From Deinococcus alpinitundrae (GTDB taxonomy: Bacteria > Deinococcota > Deinococci > Deinococcales > Deinococcaceae), in contig NZ_WXZL01000021.1 in assembly GCF_009982895.1 (NCBI RefSeq), positions 1 to 64,000 on the forward strand: 64,000 bases of DNA, written 5' to 3'. Shown piece after piece: positions 1 to 9,359 of this stretch (positions within the stretch are counted from its first letter, which is position 1; every line of letters begins with the position of its first letter). The position numbers were made by a program, and so were the translations under genes. The notes under the pieces were generated by a model. That model was not told the origin of the DNA, ran no database searches, and worked only from the letters and a program-made list of their open reading frames with translations.

Positions 1-109
1 GCAGCGGAAATTTCCGCTGCGGGGCATCCTCCGGGGTCAACGCCAGGTACGGCAGTAAGAAGTGGTACGTCTCGTCATCGACATCACTCGGGTACGCACG
101 GCGATCCAT
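1..109 (-). CDS. IS5-type transposase, N-terminal part, cut by window edge
   Basis: Reading starts at the ATG whose complement is at 107-109 and runs off the left edge; 36 residues are visible ([14 protein letters not shown]... to KFPL). They match, with a few changes, the N-terminus of the intact transposase at 38178-38975, so this is the start of a second copy of the same IS5-family (IS427-like) DDE transposase. Whether the rest is intact lies outside the window. Confidence 0.85.
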   Translation of the reverse strand, partial: MDRRAYPSDVDDETYHFLLPYLALTPEDAPQRKFPL

Positions 110-172
110 CGCTCCAGTTTGCCAGCGGCAAAATCATCCCGCCAAACTTCGATCCCGTCTCAACTAGCCTCT
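1..172 (-). mobile_element. Left end of IS5-family element
   Basis: The outer end (AGCCTCTA at about 165-172) and the leader before the transposase ATG match the left end of the intact copy at 38114. The element abuts the photolyase remnant and has removed its 5' part. Confidence 0.8.
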
Positions 173-593
173 AGAAAACCTGGAAGATCCGAAGTATCCC
201 GCCCGCTGGACATCCACCCTGCTTGAGGACGTGCGGCGCGCCGAGACCGGCCTGCCCTGTGCTGACGCCTGGGTCACGCATCTCGTCATGGACGGCTGGC
301 TGCACAACCACGAGCGGCTGTGGTTCGCGGCGTACCTCGTCCACTGGCGCGGTGTGGACTGGCGTGCCGGGTACGCCTTCTTCCGCGAGCATCTGCTCGA
401 CGGGGACATCGCCAACAACGCCCTGTCGTGGCAGTGGGTGGCGAGCACGTTCAGCAACAAGCCGTACTTCATGAATCAGGAGAACATCGAGAAGTACAGT
501 GCGGGCCTCTGGTGCCGCACCTGCCGCGTACACTGCCCCTTCCGTGCAGACTACGCAACGCTGGAGACACGGCTGTTCGGCGGCCGCGCATGA
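171..593 (+). pseudogene. Photolyase/cryptochrome FAD-binding domain, 5' end lost to IS insertion
   Basis: The frame opens directly at the IS boundary (LENLEDPKYPARW...) and ends at 593. It carries the C-terminal signature of the photolyase FAD-binding domain: WLHNHERLWFAAYLVHW, NNALSWQWVASTFSNK and a tail with CRTCRVHCPF. The first ATG in frame (231) is inside the domain and is not a natural start. Family knowledge: this domain binds FAD and repairs UV dimers or senses blue light. The fragment is too short to hold the full FAD pocket, so I call it a truncated remnant. Its TGA overlaps the next ATG (ATGA), so both belonged to one operon. Confidence 0.75.
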
Positions 594-1066
594 CCTCCCG
601 CGCCGTGTGGATTCACGGGGACAGTCTCTCAGTGACGGATCCCGCGCTGAGCGCCTGCCCCGGCGCTCCGGCGCTGTTCGTGTTTGACCGGCCGTTCCTG
701 GAGCGGGTGCCCGTGGCGTTTCCGCGCCTCGCGTTCATGTACCAGGGCGTCCGTGACCTTACCGCCACTCGCCTTGGCCCAACGGAGATCCGTGTCGGGG
801 CGGTGGCGTCAGAACTCTGCGATTTCGTGACCGGACATCATGCCGCCGAGCTGCACGTTACGCGGAACTTCACGCCGGAATTCACGCACATCCTGGATGA
901 CCTCCGTACCGCCTGCCCTGACCTGAGGGTGGTCATCCACGAACCGGAACGCCTGACAGGTTATGACGGCGCTGTGAGGCGCTTCTTCGGCTTCTGGAAA
1001 AAGGTCGAGCATGAAGTCCTGCACGGCCCGACCGCCCCCAACTTCCCTGGGCGTAAGCACCACTAG
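590..1066 (+). CDS. Photolyase N-terminal (Rossmann)-like domain protein
   Basis: 158 aa, starting at the ATG that overlaps the stop of the FAD-domain fragment. The pattern WIHGDSLSVTDPAL, PALFVFDRPFLERV, FMYQGVRDL and IRVGAVASEL follows the alpha/beta photolyase N-terminal domain, which elsewhere precedes the FAD domain in one chain. Here it is a separate, downstream ORF, so the two halves appear split and in swapped order. The protein looks intact, but its partner is truncated, so it is probably orphaned. The family call rests on pattern only. Confidence 0.55.
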   Translation: MTSRAVWIHGDSLSVTDPALSACPGAPALFVFDRPFLERVPVAFPRLAFMYQGVRDLTATRLGPTEIRVGAVASELCDFVTGHHAAELHVTRNFTPEFTHILDDLRTACPDLRVVIHEPERLTGYDGAVRRFFGFWKKVEHEVLHGPTAPNFPGRKHH

Positions 1067-1089
1067 AGGCTGAACGGGAAGGGATCGAA
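1063..1089. other. Sequence resembling the IS5 element end
   Basis: CTAGAGGCT, nine different bases, then GGGATCGAA: the same outer and inner blocks as the IS5 end at 41671-41700, overlapping the stop of the preceding gene. It may be an old IS-end scar or chance. Confidence 0.3.
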
Positions 1090-1130
1090 ATGGTTGTGTT
1101 GCCGTAACTTGGCCCGCGGCAGGCGGAGAG

Positions 1131-1159
1131 CAGGGGGGCCTGAACTTCAGGCCCCCCTG
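1131..1159. terminator. Perfect GC-rich hairpin
   Basis: CAGGGGGGCCTGAA pairs perfectly with TTCAGGCCCCCCTG. It lies 65 nt after the photolyase-like gene and before the IS630 relic. No T-run follows, so termination is inferred. Confidence 0.6.
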
Positions 1160-1296
1160 CCGCAACGGTGAACCACGTCTGGAACGCTCCCACCACGGGT
1201 GTAACCCCGGAGTACGTATAGTGTCCTTTGGTCAGTTAGGACTACCGGTACCTTTGGCGACTGGTAAAGCATGAACTATGGTGTACAAAATGAACC

Positions 1297-2032
1297 ATGA
1301 GAGCACCAGCACGCAAGTTGACCCACGCCCGTATCGTGCTTGCGGTGGATAAAAATGGCTCGGCTCACTCTGATGTGAATGCGGCAGATTTCCTGCACGT
1401 CAGTGCCAACACCGTATACCGCGTGCGACAACGGTTTGCAGAAGGAGGATTAGAGCACGCCTTGAACCATCTTCACCCACAGCACCTCAAGCCCCACACG
1501 CTGAACCCGGCGGCAGAAGCGCACCTGATCGCACTGGCGTGTACACACGAAGAGGGACAGGCACGCCTGTCCCTGCGCCTGCTGGCCGACAAGATGGTCG
1601 AACTCGGATACGTTCCGGCAGTGAGTCACGAGACCATCCGGAAAACGCTGAAAAAACGTCCTCAAGCCGCATCTGAAGGAACAGTGGGTGATTCCGCCGA
1701 CTGAAAACGCCGGGTTCGTTGCGGTGATGGAGGACGTGCTGGATCTCTATGCTCAGCCACTGGATCCGCTCTTTCCGGTGATCTGCTTCGACGAACGACC
1801 ATGTCAGTTGCTGGCGGACGTCCTGACACCCATCCCCTTGAAGCCGGGCCAGCCGCTCCGTGAAAACGACGAGTACGAACGTAAGGGGACAGCCAATCTC
1901 TTCGGCGTGCTGGAACCGCAGACCTATCTCCAGGACCTGCAGGCGGTGCGGAGCTTCAGCGTGGCTGGAACGCAGTTGATCCTGATCACCCAGTCGGGGA
2001 AGCGGCTGGTATTCATGGTGCCGACCCGGTAG
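1297..2032 (+). pseudogene. IS630-family transposase, frameshifted and 3'-truncated
   Basis: Frame 1 (from ATG 1297) gives an HTH region ([30 protein letters not shown]). The family continuation ([35 protein letters not shown] with the first catalytic Asp, [16 protein letters not shown]) lies in another frame. The switch occurs near the A6 run at 1651-1656; IS630 elements often use frameshifting, so the switch itself may be natural. After about 1920 similarity stops, and the second and third catalytic acids are missing, so the gene is dead. The last 30 residues ([18 protein letters not shown]) resemble the end of a META-domain protein, which suggests a fusion to another gene tail. A TACAAA box 5-6 nt before ATG suggests a leaderless transcript. 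Confidence 0.75.
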
Positions 2033-2289
2033 CCAGATCCCAACAGCAGCGAGGGGACGAACTGCACGACTGGACTGAGGCCCTTCAAATGGACACTGAC
2101 CAACAGCTGGCGGACCTGACATTCTGGTCTGCCCAGATGCTGGTGTACCGGCCTTCAAGAGAAACGGCCGAGCCCCTGGCATTCCGGATGCAGCAGACAG
2201 GCCTCTGGAACGCGCAGGGTGCGGCGGACTGGGGTCCGATCAGCCGAGCCAAGCACAGAAGGACATGAGATCGGGAAAAAAGTGAATGG
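2033..2289 (+). other. Gap with one weak small ORF
   Basis: A possible 59-aa ORF (ATG 2089 to TGA 2266-2268; MDTDQQLADLTFWSAQMLVY...) is open upstream in the same frame to before 2011 without another ATG. It may be the tail of an unrecognised truncated gene. No RNA or repeat seen. Confidence 0.25.
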
Positions 2290-2575
2290 ATTCACGAAAG
2301 TGGCGGCTCAACCGCTTTTCGTTTCCATACCTCTGGCTGGCCGTCACACACCAGTTCGAGGGCCAGCTCGATACTGGCCACCTGCTGGGCCTCGAGCGCC
2401 TGGTACGCCACCTGCATCCGCCGCCTCGACGGGCCAGCGCCGCTGCTCACGTTCGCGCGCCAGCTCACCGAACAGGGCCTCGTAGATCTGGGCATGGCGG
2501 CGCAGGGTGACTCGCTCACCCCGAGCGCTTGGGCCGCTTAGGCAGGGGTGAGCAAGTCACCAAGCTCGGACACAA
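2290..2575 (-). pseudogene. Decayed MerR-like HTH protein
   Basis: On the minus strand, LLTPA-stop-AAQALGVSES, then in a shifted frame LRRHAQIYEALFGELARER, then in another frame QALEAQQVASIELALELVCDGQP. Together these parallel the gene at 9341-9860 (LLTPSQVSQALGVGASTLRRHAMLYEELFG...). At least one nonsense codon and two frameshifts are present, so this is a dead paralog lying just downstream of a histidine kinase. Confidence 0.65.
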
Positions 2576-2670
2576 AGACACACTACATGAACTTCACCCG
2601 GCCTAACCCAAGCGCTCGCTTCCTAGGCATCCTTAACAGGAAAGCCCGCCGAAGCAAGTTTGGGCAGTGC

Positions 2671-5352
2671 TTAGTGATGGTTCTTCGGCAGAGTAAAACT
2701 GAAGGTTGCGCCTACATCCACCTGACCTTCGGCCATCATCAAGCCGCCGTGCCGGGTGATGATGCGCCGGGCATTGGCCAGGCTCATCGCGGCACCCTCA
2801 AAGTCCGTCTGCTGGTGGAGGCGCTGGAACATCGTGAAGAGCTTGTCCAGATACCTCTGATCGAACCCCACCCCGTTGTCACGCACGAAGACGGCCCAGG
2901 TCTGTTCCTGGTCCTCGGCCCACACCTCGATCAAGGCCTCCTGGCGCGTCCGGGTGTACTTCATCGCGTTGTCCAGCAGGGCCATGAGCACCCGACGCAA
3001 CAGACCAACGTCGCCCAGGACCGTGGGCAAGGGTGCGACCTGCCAGGTGATCCGGCGTCCTGCATGACCCAGTGTCAGCTCCTCTCGGGCCACTTCGATC
3101 AGACGGCCCAGATCGACCTGCTGGGCCTGGAAAGGCTGCCGGGAGGTCCGGGAGAGTTCAAGCATCCCGTCGATCAGCTGGCTCAGGTGCTGCGCCGCCT
3201 CCCCAATCACCCTGAAGTAGCGCTCTGCCTTCTCGCCCAACGGTTCTGGGAGGGTGCGCCGCAGCAGGCCCGTAAAGCTCAGGATATGCCGCACCGGAGT
3301 ACGCAGGTCGTGCGAGATCGAGTAGGTGAAGGCCTCGAGTTCCTCGTTGGCCGCCTGAAGCATGTCGCGCTGGGCGGTGAGCTGCCGGGCCTGTTCCGCC
3401 CGCTCCAGCGCCAATCCCAGGCTCTGGACGGCGGTGGTCAACAGCGCCCGATCGGCCACGTTCCACTCCCGGTGGCCGAACAGTCCTACACTAAAGACCC
3501 CTATGACGTCTCCCTGCACCACCACAGGCAGCGAGGCGACCGACACCAGAGGCTTCACCAGATCAGAAACGGCGTCGTGGACGGGATCGTAGTGGCTCTG
3601 AAAGTACGGCTGCCGGCTCTGCCAGGGCTGGTCTAGGGTGGGAATCTGTCCCACCGGGAAGCCGCGCTCACGCGCCGCCTGCCACTCGGGGCTGCCAACC
3701 TCGCCCCGGTGGGCCGTCAGCCGCCAGAGCCCGTTGTTGATCTCCCAGAAGGAAGCGTACCCGGAGGGCAACAGCGAGAGCACCAGGTCCATCACCTGTC
3801 CAATCAGGTGCGGTGGTCCGCCGGGCAGGGTCAGGTCTCGGGTCAGCGCGGCGACGCCCTCCAGCGCCAGCGTCTGCGCGTGGAGTTCGGCGTTTTGTTC
3901 CTCGAGGCGCCTGGACGCAGCGGTGCGCTCCAGGGCCTGGGTCAGACCGTGCCCGACAGAGCGCACCAGCGCCTTATCGGCTTCACCCCACTGCCGCACC
4001 CCTCTCAGGCCAACCGAAAGGAGGCCTTCGACCTGCCCCTTGACGATGAGGGGGTAGTTGCCCACCGTGCCGTACTCGTCGGTATGCGCCAGGTGTTCGC
4101 GCTGCGGGTCCCAGGCATCGGTGAAGACCGGCTGCCGGGTCCGCAGCGGCTCGGCGATCATGGGTGTCTGCGGTGGGAGGCCCGCGCGCATCAGGGCGAG
4201 CACCTCAGCATTGACATCGTTCGTCCACAAGCGCGCTTTCCACAGCTCGCCTTCAGGCTCGTAGTACCCAACACTGGCCTCAGGGAAGCGGCCCTGCAGG
4301 ACCTCGATCGCCTGCCGCGCGATCGCCTTGACGTCAGTCTGGGTCCCGACGGCTTCTGCGAATGCCGCGAACGCTTCCCTGGCCCGGCCCTCGGCTTCCA
4401 GTTGCCGGGTGCGTTCCTGCAGCTGCTGGGTCTGGTCTGAGCGTTCCAGAGCCAGACCCAGACCACGGCCGACCGACTCGATGATGGCTTTCTCCTGTGC
4501 CGTCCAGTTCGGCCGGTCGATCCCGCTGGCGAACAGGGCATAGGGCTGACCCTCCCGGAAGTACGGCGTGATGCTCAAGGCACTGGCGTACCCCACCGAC
4601 TGCTGGCGGCCCTGATCGTGCTCAGCGAAGGCCACCTGCCGTTCCTGCAGCGCTTCAGTGACCAGGGGGGCCTGCAGCGAGAACCCCTGCTGACGAAGCG
4701 TGCGCACTGCCGGCGGCGTGTTATCGGAGAACATCAATGGGTACGCGGTGTCACCTCGAATCAGGTAGAAGCCGCTCGTGGCGCCGCTGATGACATCTTG
4801 GACACCTTGCAAGGCAGCACGGGCCAGCACCTCAAGGTCGGTGCTGCTGGCGACCTCGGTGGTGAAGCGCACGAAGGCGGCCAGCGCCCGCTCGTTGTGG
4901 CTCACCTGGAGATCGAGGTGGTCCGCCCGCTCGCGCAGGCGCTGTTCACTCACCTGGAGTTGCTGTTCGGCCGTCTTGCGGGCGGTGACGTCGCGGGAGA
5001 TCGCCAAAAGCTGCGTGACGGTGCCGTCCTCACCCCAGATGGGCGAGACCCGCACTTCCCACCACTTGGGCGTGCCAGCGAAGGTGAGGGCCGGACCCTC
5101 GAAAGTCGAGGTCTGACCCAACCTGGCGGCTTCGACAGCGGCTTCGACCTGAAGGCGCGATTCGCCTTCCCAGAAGCTCGGCCAAACAACATGCTGACAA
5201 CGGCCGAAGTCGTCGACCTCCATGGTGGCCATCCCACCGGCGTTCATCGACAGCAGGTGGGCGTCAAGGTCGAGCACCTTGATGCAGTCCGCGCTGGCGT
5301 CGATGATGGCCTGAAGTTTGCGTCGTTCCTGGTGACTGGAAGGATCGCTCAT
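2671..5352 (-). CDS. PAS-GAF-GAF-GAF histidine kinase
   Basis: 893 aa from ATG 5352, the start that overlaps the stop of the coupled 39-aa ORF (CGATGAGC). Order: PAS (about 10-130, SADCIKVLDLDAHLLSM), three GAF-type domains (about 160-660), HisKA with SISHDLRTPVRH (phospho-acceptor His near 681) and HATPase_c with LLDNAMKYT and DNGVGFD. The G2 box, normally GTGxGLA, reads GAAMSLA here, so ATP-lid function may be altered. No membrane segment: a soluble sensor kinase that should phosphorylate an unknown regulator. No response regulator is adjacent. Confidence 0.85.
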   Translation of the reverse strand: MSDPSSHQERRKLQAIIDASADCIKVLDLDAHLLSMNAGGMATMEVDDFGRCQHVVWPSFWEGESRLQVEAAVEAARLGQTSTFEGPALTFAGTPKWWEVRVSPIWGEDGTVTQLLAISRDVTARKTAEQQLQVSEQRLRERADHLDLQVSHNERALAAFVRFTTEVASSTDLEVLARAALQGVQDVISGATSGFYLIRGDTAYPLMFSDNTPPAVRTLRQQGFSLQAPLVTEALQERQVAFAEHDQGRQQSVGYASALSITPYFREGQPYALFASGIDRPNWTAQEKAIIESVGRGLGLALERSDQTQQLQERTRQLEAEGRAREAFAAFAEAVGTQTDVKAIARQAIEVLQGRFPEASVGYYEPEGELWKARLWTNDVNAEVLALMRAGLPPQTPMIAEPLRTRQPVFTDAWDPQREHLAHTDEYGTVGNYPLIVKGQVEGLLSVGLRGVRQWGEADKALVRSVGHGLTQALERTAASRRLEEQNAELHAQTLALEGVAALTRDLTLPGGPPHLIGQVMDLVLSLLPSGYASFWEINNGLWRLTAHRGEVGSPEWQAARERGFPVGQIPTLDQPWQSRQPYFQSHYDPVHDAVSDLVKPLVSVASLPVVVQGDVIGVFSVGLFGHREWNVADRALLTTAVQSLGLALERAEQARQLTAQRDMLQAANEELEAFTYSISHDLRTPVRHILSFTGLLRRTLPEPLGEKAERYFRVIGEAAQHLSQLIDGMLELSRTSRQPFQAQQVDLGRLIEVAREELTLGHAGRRITWQVAPLPTVLGDVGLLRRVLMALLDNAMKYTRTRQEALIEVWAEDQEQTWAVFVRDNGVGFDQRYLDKLFTMFQRLHQQTDFEGAAMSLANARRIITRHGGLMMAEGQVDVGATFSFTLPKNHH

Positions 5353-5468
5353 CGGCTGAGGTCCAGTGTCTCTTCTTGCCTGCGGCGCTGCCCGTAAGCG
5401 GTGATCCAGTCGCGCTCCTCCTGGGCCAGGCGACTCCAACCGTCTGGCCTCTGCTTGAACTGGGTCAT
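5349..5468 (-). CDS. Coupled 39-aa ORF between two kinases
   Basis: MTQFKQRPDGWSRLAQEERD... ending LDLSR. Its ATG overlaps the TGA of the upstream kinase (ACATGA), and its own TGA overlaps the ATG of the downstream kinase (CGATGAGC). A GGGGAGG ribosome site lies just before it. It is charged, without membrane segment or known domain. The two 4-base overlaps strongly suggest it is translated, either as a small protein or as a device that couples expression of the two kinases. Family unknown to me. Confidence 0.6.
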   Translation of the reverse strand: MTQFKQRPDGWSRLAQEERDWITAYGQRRRQEETLDLSR

Positions 5469-8400
5469 GTTCCTCCCCGTCGTCCGGTCAGCTGAAGTAT
5501 GGGCCCGCCCTTGGGGAGGGTGAAGCCGAAGGTGGCACCCTGATTCACCTGGCCTTCAGCGAACACCTGACCGCCATGCTTGAGGATCAGCCGGCGGATA
5601 CTCGCCAGCCCCACGCCGGTTCCAGGAACTTCCTGAACACTATGGAGGCGCTGGAACACGTTGAACAACCGGCCCTGATACTGCGGATCAAAGCCCAGGC
5701 CGTTGTCCTGGACGAACACGCCCCAAACCTGGCCCTGGTCTTCCGCCCAGATGCGGATGATGGCCGGGTCGCGGGTCCGGGTAAACTTCAGGGCGTTCTC
5801 GGTTAGCTGGGTCAGCACCTGCTTCAGGGCGTCCCAGTCCCCCTGTACCGAGGGTAGGGTCATAACCTGCCACTGGACGTTGCGGGTCAAGAGGTCTGGA
5901 AGCACAGCGTTGCGGATCTCCTCCATCAGCTCGTTCAGGTCGACCATCCGTGGCCTCAAGGGTTGCTGCGCAGCGTTGGAGAGGTCGAGCAGGGCGTCGA
6001 TCAGGGTGTTCATCTGCGTCCCCGCCTGTTCCACCACATCGAGGTAGCGCGCACTCCGTTCGTCGAGCTTGCTCCCGAGGGCCGTGCGGGCCAGACGCAG
6101 GAAGCCGAGCATGTGCCGCACCGGGGTGCGCAGGTCATGTGAGACCGAGTAGGAGAAGGCTTCAAGTTCCTCGGTGCTGGCCTTGAGCAGGTCGCGCTGG
6201 ACCGTAAGCTCATGGGCCTGTGCAGCGCGGTCCAGGGCCAGCCCCAGGCTCTGGACCGCTGTCTTCAGCAGCGCCTGATCCGCCGCGCTCCACTCGCGGT
6301 GGCCGAACAGGCCAATGGCGAAGATGCCCACCACTTCTCCCCGGACCATCACCGGCAGGGTCGCCACCGAGAGGAGATGACCAGTCAGATCGGGGACCGC
6401 ATCCTGGACGGGGTCGTAGTGCCCCTGGAAGTACGGCTGCCGGGTCTGCCAGGGCCGGTCGAGGGTTGGAAGTTGACCCACTGGCAAGCCGCGCTCACGG
6501 GCCGCTTGCCACTCAGGACGCCCGACGTCGCCCCGATGCGCCGTCACCCGCCATTGCTCACCTTTGATCTCCCAGTAGGCGGCGTAGCCGGGGGGCAACA
6601 GTGACAGCACCAGGTCCATCACCTGACCGATCAGTTGCTGCTGTCCGCCGGGCAAGGTCAGGTCGCGGGTCAGCTCGGCAGCACCTTCGAGCGCCAGCGT
6701 CTGGGCGGAGAGCTCGGTGTTCTGCTCCTCCAGGCGCCTGGCCTGCTCAGATCGCTCCAGGGCCAGGTTGAGGCTACGGCCCACCGCCTGGAAGATCTCC
6801 CTGTCCCGCTCCGCCCAGATGGCCGAGGTGCGGGAGCCGATCATCAACACGCTTTCCAGCTCACCCGCTACAAAGTAGGGATAACCAGCTACGGCCTGGT
6901 AGATCCCCGACTCTTCGATCAGCAGACCGGTGTCCTTCCAGTGGTCGATGAAGGCGGCGGTGTTCTGTAACAGAACCTGGGCAATGCCGGAGTATTGCAG
7001 CCGGAAGCCTTGTTGTAAGGCCGGTATGAGGGCTGGATCCGCCGAGGGAGTCCAGGCGGTCACCTTGAACAGCTCCCCCTCACGCTTGAAGTAGGCGGCT
7101 TCCACTTCGCAGGTCTCCTGCAGCAGGGTGATGGCCTGCCGGACCAGCACCTGAACGTCAGTCTCGCTGCCCACCGCCTCGGTGAAGCGGGTGAAAGCCT
7201 CCAGCGCCGCGCGTTCCTCTTCGATCCGGCGCGTCTTGGCCGCCCGGTCCAGGGCCAGCTCCAAGCTGTGCACCGCCGTCTCTAGCACCACCCGGTCCAC
7301 ACTCGACCAGGCACGCTGATGGAACAGAGCGATGGCCAGCACGCCCAGTGGCTTGTCGCCTCTGTGCACCAGTAAGGTGGCCGTCGCCCCGATGTGCGAC
7401 ACCATGTCGGGCGCAAGGTCATCGGTATGGTGATCGTAGACGTCCTGGAAGTACGGCTGTCCGGTGGTCCAGGGGACCACCAGGTTGCTGCTTTCCGCGT
7501 ACGGCAGGCCCGCGTCGATGCTGGCCTGCAACTCGGGCGAGTGCAGATTGCCGTGCTGCACCCGATTGAACCAGCGGTCGCCCTCGAGGACGTAGAACAT
7601 GCTCGCTCCATCGGTGAGCATCGACAGCACCACCTCCTGGGCACGCTGGATCAGCAGGAGGGGATTGGTCGTGAGTGCCAGGTCACGGGTCAGCTCCGCG
7701 AAGGCCTCCAGCGCCTGGGTACGGGCCTGCAACTCGGCGTTCTGGAGCGTGAGCTGCTGGGCGGTCTCGCGGCGTTCCAGCGCCAGGTTCAGGCCGCGAC
7801 CCACCGCCCGCAGCAGGCCCTTGTCCGCTTCGCTCCAGGCGGGGGTGTTGCGCAGGCCGACCGTCAGCAGCCAGTGCAGTTGACCGTCCACGATCAATGG
7901 GTAGAGGGCGGCGGCCGCGTAGTCTTCACTCGACGTCACCTGCTCCCGCTGGGCGTCCCAGGCGTCGGTGAACACCGGCTGGCGGGTCTGGAGGACCTGC
8001 GCAAAGATGGGCGTTCTGGCGGGGAGCCCTGCTGAAACGAGGGCAACAAGTTCAGAACTCACGTCCTCACTCCAGATCCTGGCCTTCCAGAGGTCACTCT
8101 CCAGTTCGTAGAACGCGACGCTGGCACCGGGAAACCGGCCGACCAGCACCTGGACCGCCTGCTCGACGAGCTCGACGAGATCGGTCCGGATGCCGACCGC
8201 CTCGGTGAAAGCCGCGAAGGCCTCCAGCGCGGCCCGTTCCTCTTCCAGCTGCCGGGTCCGTCCTGCCAGTTGCCGGGTGCGCTCTTCGACCCGGGCTTCT
8301 AGGGTTCGGGTGGCTTCCGCTCGGCCGAGCGCCACCGCGCACTGGGCGGCCAGGGTAAGCAGGAAGTGCTCCTCGTCCGAGGTGAAGTCATGCGGCTCCT

Positions 8401-8827
8401 TGAAGTCCAGGATAATCACACCGAGGGGCCGCCCACCCTCCAGCATCGGCAAGACGGCCGTGGCGACCGCCGCCACACCGCTGGTCTGGACTTCGAGTTC
8501 CGGATAGGCGGCCGTCAGGTCGCCGTGGTGGCTGAAGAACAGCGGCGTGTTCGACCGCAGCGCGTCTGAACCGGGGAGGTGAGCATCCAGGTCGCCGTCC
8601 TGCCAGACGCTGGCGTCGGCATAGCCACGCCGGGCAGCGACGGAGTATGCCTTGTCCTTCACCAACAGGACAGCTCCACCGAGAGCTCCGAGAGCATCCA
8701 GAGCATCACGCAGGACGACATCGAACACCTCTTCCTGTGTGCGCACAGCGACCAACGTCCGAGTGACCCCTTGGAGGTGGGTCATCAGCTGAGAAGCCGC
8801 GCGGTCAGGTGGAGGTGTGTCGGGCAT
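5465..8827 (-). CDS. Five-GAF histidine kinase
   Basis: 1120 aa from ATG 8827 (MPDTPPPDRAASQLMTHLQ). About five GAF-type modules joined by short coiled coils (RTLEARVEERTRQL, RRIEEERAALEAF), then HisKA SVSHDLRTPVRH (His near 897) and HATPase_c with TENALKFT, DNGLGFD and a canonical GTGVGLA G2 box. GAF3-like repeats share whole phrases with the next kinase (GQPYFQ, PVFTDAWD), showing internal and tandem duplication. Soluble; ligand unknown. I see no conserved bilin-binding Cys-His, so it is probably not a phytochrome. First gene of the kinase / 39-aa ORF / kinase operon. Confidence 0.85.
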   Translation of the reverse strand: MPDTPPPDRAASQLMTHLQGVTRTLVAVRTQEEVFDVVLRDALDALGALGGAVLLVKDKAYSVAARRGYADASVWQDGDLDAHLPGSDALRSNTPLFFSHHGDLTAAYPELEVQTSGVAAVATAVLPMLEGGRPLGVIILDFKEPHDFTSDEEHFLLTLAAQCAVALGRAEATRTLEARVEERTRQLAGRTRQLEEERAALEAFAAFTEAVGIRTDLVELVEQAVQVLVGRFPGASVAFYELESDLWKARIWSEDVSSELVALVSAGLPARTPIFAQVLQTRQPVFTDAWDAQREQVTSSEDYAAAALYPLIVDGQLHWLLTVGLRNTPAWSEADKGLLRAVGRGLNLALERRETAQQLTLQNAELQARTQALEAFAELTRDLALTTNPLLLIQRAQEVVLSMLTDGASMFYVLEGDRWFNRVQHGNLHSPELQASIDAGLPYAESSNLVVPWTTGQPYFQDVYDHHTDDLAPDMVSHIGATATLLVHRGDKPLGVLAIALFHQRAWSSVDRVVLETAVHSLELALDRAAKTRRIEEERAALEAFTRFTEAVGSETDVQVLVRQAITLLQETCEVEAAYFKREGELFKVTAWTPSADPALIPALQQGFRLQYSGIAQVLLQNTAAFIDHWKDTGLLIEESGIYQAVAGYPYFVAGELESVLMIGSRTSAIWAERDREIFQAVGRSLNLALERSEQARRLEEQNTELSAQTLALEGAAELTRDLTLPGGQQQLIGQVMDLVLSLLPPGYAAYWEIKGEQWRVTAHRGDVGRPEWQAARERGLPVGQLPTLDRPWQTRQPYFQGHYDPVQDAVPDLTGHLLSVATLPVMVRGEVVGIFAIGLFGHREWSAADQALLKTAVQSLGLALDRAAQAHELTVQRDLLKASTEELEAFSYSVSHDLRTPVRHMLGFLRLARTALGSKLDERSARYLDVVEQAGTQMNTLIDALLDLSNAAQQPLRPRMVDLNELMEEIRNAVLPDLLTRNVQWQVMTLPSVQGDWDALKQVLTQLTENALKFTRTRDPAIIRIWAEDQGQVWGVFVQDNGLGFDPQYQGRLFNVFQRLHSVQEVPGTGVGLASIRRLILKHGGQVFAEGQVNQGATFGFTLPKGGPILQLTGRRGGT

Positions 8828-8957
8828 ACCGGTGCTTAGTCTAGTCGGTGTTTGGTTGTGTCTCAGGTGTGTACCCTCGCCGATGTCGTGTAGCCGCGCT
8901 CGCTTCGACCACCTTGGTCGAGCTCGGTAGAGTGCCTGGGGCTTAGAAGAGCCTGCT

Positions 8958-9359
8958 CTATGTCTTGAGGGAGGCCCGGTGCTCGTGTTTCTGGAGGTAC
9001 ATGCGCTGATCGCTGAGCCGCAGCAACTCCTCGGCCTCGTCATCGTCGTCTGGGAACGTAGCGATCCCAGCACTGACATTCGCATGGTCGAACCCGCTGC
9101 TCCTGAACTTCTCTAAGGCCACCTGGACACGGGCCAGCGAACCACCCACCGCCGCGCCTCCTGGATCGGCATGTTTCACGAGCATCACAAACTCATCACC
9201 ACCGACCCGGAACAGGGCGTCCTCACCGCGGAAGGCGAGCCGCAGCGCTGTGGCAAACCCGACCAGCAGCGCGTCGCCGCGGTGATGCCCCTCACGGTCG
9301 TTCACCGCCTTGAGCCCGTCGAGGTCCAGTGAGATCAGGCTCAGCCCCGAACGGGTCTC
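8958..9359 (-). pseudogene. Headless GGDEF domain fragment
   Basis: ETRSGLSLISLDLDGLKAV through RVGGDEFVMLV to the C-terminus is nearly the same as the GGDEF half of the protein at 11798-13387. The fragment begins abruptly at ETRSGLS; upstream in this frame is unrelated translation. It is a partial duplicate lacking the domain start and any sensor, fused onto the end of the HTH pseudogene. Confidence 0.75.

Noticed and set aside
1487..2182. Minus-strand ORF of 231 aa over the IS630 relic
   Set aside because: The IS630 pattern on the plus strand explains the region; the antisense product has no pattern.
2548..3636. Plus-strand 362-aa ORF opposite the first histidine kinase
   Set aside because: A shadow of the kinase coding strand; no start signal and no domain.
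5465..8827. Five-GAF kinase as a bacteriophytochrome
   Set aside because: No bilin-binding Cys near the N-terminus, no Cys-His or PHY tongue signature seen.
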